DNA of 26,033 nt from a virus, in IMG/VR virus record IMGVR_UViG_3300031576_000262, positions 1 through 26,033 of that record, one strand, 5' to 3'. Positions 25,028 to 26,033 of the stretch are shown one piece after another; the stretch's first letter is position 1; every line of letters begins with the position of its first letter. The position numbers and the translations under genes are program-made. The notes beneath the pieces are model-generated. The model searched no databases. It was not told the DNA's origin and saw nothing but the letters and a program-made list of their open reading frames with translations.

Positions 25028-25056
25028 AGGATACGTCACTTTAAATTATCCGTCAA
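25028..25056 (-). promoter_or_regulatory. Sigma-70-like promoter for the secreted-protein gene
   Basis: Minus-strand TTGACG (25056-25051), a 17-nt spacer and TATCCT (25033-25028). The -35 matches the consensus in five of six positions and the -10 in four. Expected transcription start is near 25021, giving a leader of about 38 nt. Confidence 0.62.
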
Positions 25057-25061
25057 TGAGT

Positions 25062-25202
25062 TTAAAAAAGGCTTAACTGATTATCCTGTTCCGTCTTTAG
25101 CTGCTTTCTTTTCCGGCCTTTGAATATGATTATAGGCAGGCATACAAGCCCCGCCAGTAGCAACAAACACGCCATCATTAAGTGTGTGGTTTCTGTACAC
25201 AT
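25062..25202 (-). CDS. Membrane microprotein ending in QLSLF, 46 aa
   Basis: Translated by hand: an ATG at 25202 with GGAG seven bases upstream, open for 46 codons. A polar start (MCTETTHLM) is followed by one clear membrane helix (about 9-27, MACLLLLAGLVCLPIIIF), then a strongly basic stretch (KGRKRKQLK) and TEQDNQLSLF at the end. The positive-inside rule predicts that the C-terminus is in the cytoplasm. The last five residues are identical to the consensus motif by which bacterial proteins bind the DNA-polymerase sliding clamp. It overlaps the 56-residue frame for 122 nt in another frame. It lies between a terminator and a promoter and has no known relative that I recognise. A holin or other lysis protein is also possible. 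Confidence 0.5.
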   Translation of the reverse strand: MCTETTHLMMACLLLLAGLVCLPIIIFKGRKRKQLKTEQDNQLSLF

Positions 25203-25251
25203 CGTTACGCTCCTGTTCTGTTACGTTTTCTAAATGCTTCTTGTGATTCAT
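25081..25251 (-). CDS. Small overlapping reading frame, 56 aa
   Basis: Translated by hand from the ATG at 25251, which has AAGGG nine bases upstream, to TAA at 25081. The product (starting MNHKKHLENVTEQERNDVYR, ending KKAAKDGTG) is soluble and basic and has no recognisable motif. Its last 122 nt overlap the membrane microprotein in a different frame, which starts within it behind GGAG. It may be a leader that couples translation of the membrane protein, or only one of the two may be made. It starts just behind the terminator at 25279-25310, so its promoter is not obvious. Confidence 0.42.
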   Translation of the reverse strand: MNHKKHLENVTEQERNDVYRNHTLNDGVFVATGGACMPAYNHIQRPEKKAAKDGTG

Positions 25252-25278
25252 TCCGTAGTTCCCTTCTTTTAATAAGAA

Positions 25279-25310
25279 GAGGGCGGTAAGCCCTTTAACC
25301 TACCGCCCTC
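25279..25310 (-). terminator. Strong intrinsic terminator after the coiled-coil gene
   Basis: Arms 25279-25288 (GAGGGCGGTA) and 25301-25310 pair perfectly over 10 bp with a 12-nt loop. The minus-strand tail reads TTCTTATT. It lies 44 nt past the stop at 25354. The rest of 25252-25353 contains no gene I can see. Confidence 0.82.
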
Positions 25311-25353
25311 CTTGCCTTTAGCACCGTTCACGCTCTGGAGAACTGAACCCCGT

Positions 25354-25947
25354 TTAAATCTTACCTAAGTTGTCGATAGACCCGTGCAAGGACTCGCTGT
25401 CTTTCTTAGCAGCTACTAGCGTTCCTGTAGTCTTCTTAAGTTCGGTAATCTCGTTCTCCAAGCTCTTGATACGGCTTTCGAGTGAGTTGATGCGTTCGCC
25501 CTGCTCTTTAAGCTGTAGCTTTAGCTGTTTTGCTAAAATGTCAAAGATACAGCGGGCGTCTTCGTCGAGGTGCTTTTCTAAGTCCTCGTCGCTATAGTCT
25601 CCGGGGCGTCCGAGGGTACGCTTCTGACGTTCCACTGTATCGTTCGCCCCTAGCGGCTTTGGGTCAACAACGTCTCCGTCTTCGCCAACGCGTTCACCGC
25701 TTGCGGGTTGGCCTGTAACGGGGTTGTGAGCTTCCGTAACCTTGCCGTCCTTGTCTGTCTCGTCAACGACGGGATTGTCCGTAACGCTGCCTTGACGGTT
25801 GACGGAGCCTTCACCGGAATCAGCCTGTCCGATTGGCGGCGACGCAGGGGGCGTAGCCAGTTCGGTTGCGCGTTGGGCCTGCTGGTCTTTGGTCCGTTGC
25901 TTCGCATCTTCCTTGGCCTTGTTCTTCTGGGCTTGAGTTTGTGACAT
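25354..25947 (-). CDS. Disordered and coiled-coil protein, 197 aa
   Basis: The N-terminal 120 residues are polar and of low complexity: a lysine/glutamine-rich start (SQTQAQKNKAKEDAKQRTKD), a TPPASPPIGQ stretch and aspartate/glycine-rich segments. From about 135 to 180 there is a good leucine-zipper-like coiled coil (FDILAKQLKLQLKEQGERI, then LESRIKSLENEITELKK). No signal, membrane segment or catalytic motif is seen. Of the possible starts I prefer the ATG at 25947, nine bases from AAGGA; an ATG at 25953 and a longer frame to 26025 are alternatives. It has its own strong terminator. Function unknown; an assembly or scaffold-like factor is one guess. Confidence 0.55.
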   Translation of the reverse strand: MSQTQAQKNKAKEDAKQRTKDQQAQRATELATPPASPPIGQADSGEGSVNRQGSVTDNPVVDETDKDGKVTEAHNPVTGQPASGERVGEDGDVVDPKPLGANDTVERQKRTLGRPGDYSDEDLEKHLDEDARCIFDILAKQLKLQLKEQGERINSLESRIKSLENEITELKKTTGTLVAAKKDSESLHGSIDNLGKI

Positions 25948-25996
25948 TTTCATATTTCCTTCTCGAAGGAGGGGGTAGGTGTGGTCAGGCCAACTC

Positions 25997-26025
25997 AGAT
26001 TCTCGCAATTCGTTCCCCCGGTCAA
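25997..26025 (-). promoter_or_regulatory. Weak candidate promoter before the coiled-coil gene
   Basis: Minus-strand TTGACC (26025-26020) matches the -35 consensus in five of six positions. At 17 nt spacing the -10 reads GAATCT and matches poorly. It stands where a promoter is expected and shares its TTGAC core with the two better promoters at 24.3 and 25.0 kb. Confidence 0.25.
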
Positions 26026-26033
26026 GAATTATT

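Noticed and set aside
24984-25028. Longer start for the secreted protein at 25028
   Set aside because: It would put 15 residues before a perfect signal peptide, lacks a ribosome-binding site, and would place the start upstream of the expected transcription start.
25062-25251. Rz/Rz1-type nested spanin pair
   Set aside because: The inner frame has no clear lipobox and the outer one has no membrane helix, so the spanin pattern is not met.

Overview
The window is part of the genome of a tailed phage (Caudoviricetes) of short-tailed, podovirus type, infecting a Gram-negative and probably proteobacterial host. The evidence is a complete T7-like virion set with no tape-measure or tail-sheath genes: portal of the head-tail connector family, scaffold, major capsid protein, tail tubular proteins A and B, gp13- and gp14-like internal proteins, a transglycosylase-bearing internal virion protein, two more large ejection-type proteins, and a tail fibre with a T7 gp17-like N-terminus. 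I cannot name the host from the sequence. The transcription signals I see look like host sigma-70 promoters and intrinsic terminators; one motif before the capsid gene resembles a T7-type RNA polymerase promoter.

Almost every gene is on the minus strand, so transcription runs from right to left. Right end (about 26.0-24.2 kb): a disordered and coiled-coil protein followed by a strong terminator, two small overlapping reading frames (one a membrane microprotein ending in QLSLF), then a secreted beta-rich protein with its own promoter and terminator. A sigma-70-like promoter at 24.27 kb opens a tightly packed run (24.2-20.2 kb) of small virion-accessory candidates: an unknown 134-residue protein, two coiled-coil proteins, a 140-residue beta protein, a LamG-like jelly-roll protein, a 201-residue beta-rich protein and a 14-repeat TGxYxLTGQ protein.

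The packaging and head module (20.2-13.2 kb) holds a small terminase candidate, the only plus-strand gene, lying head to head with the large terminase. After it come a proline-rich small protein, the portal, a Bbp19-like protein, the scaffold, the capsid protein and a capsid-accessory candidate. The capsid gene is insulated: a terminator lies before it and a perfect hairpin after it. Its leader carries a 9-bp inverted repeat around a T7-promoter-like motif.

The tail and ejection module (13.2-1 kb) holds tail tubular A and B, a gp13-like DUF2833 candidate, a gp14-like protein, the 1048-residue transglycosylase with a nested and apparently dead M15 peptidase-like domain, two large ejection-protein candidates, and the tail fibre cut off by the left window edge. 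Most neighbours are joined by TAATG, ATGA or GTGA overlaps, so translational coupling is likely throughout. No tRNA, CRISPR array, insertion sequence, integrase or replication gene is visible.
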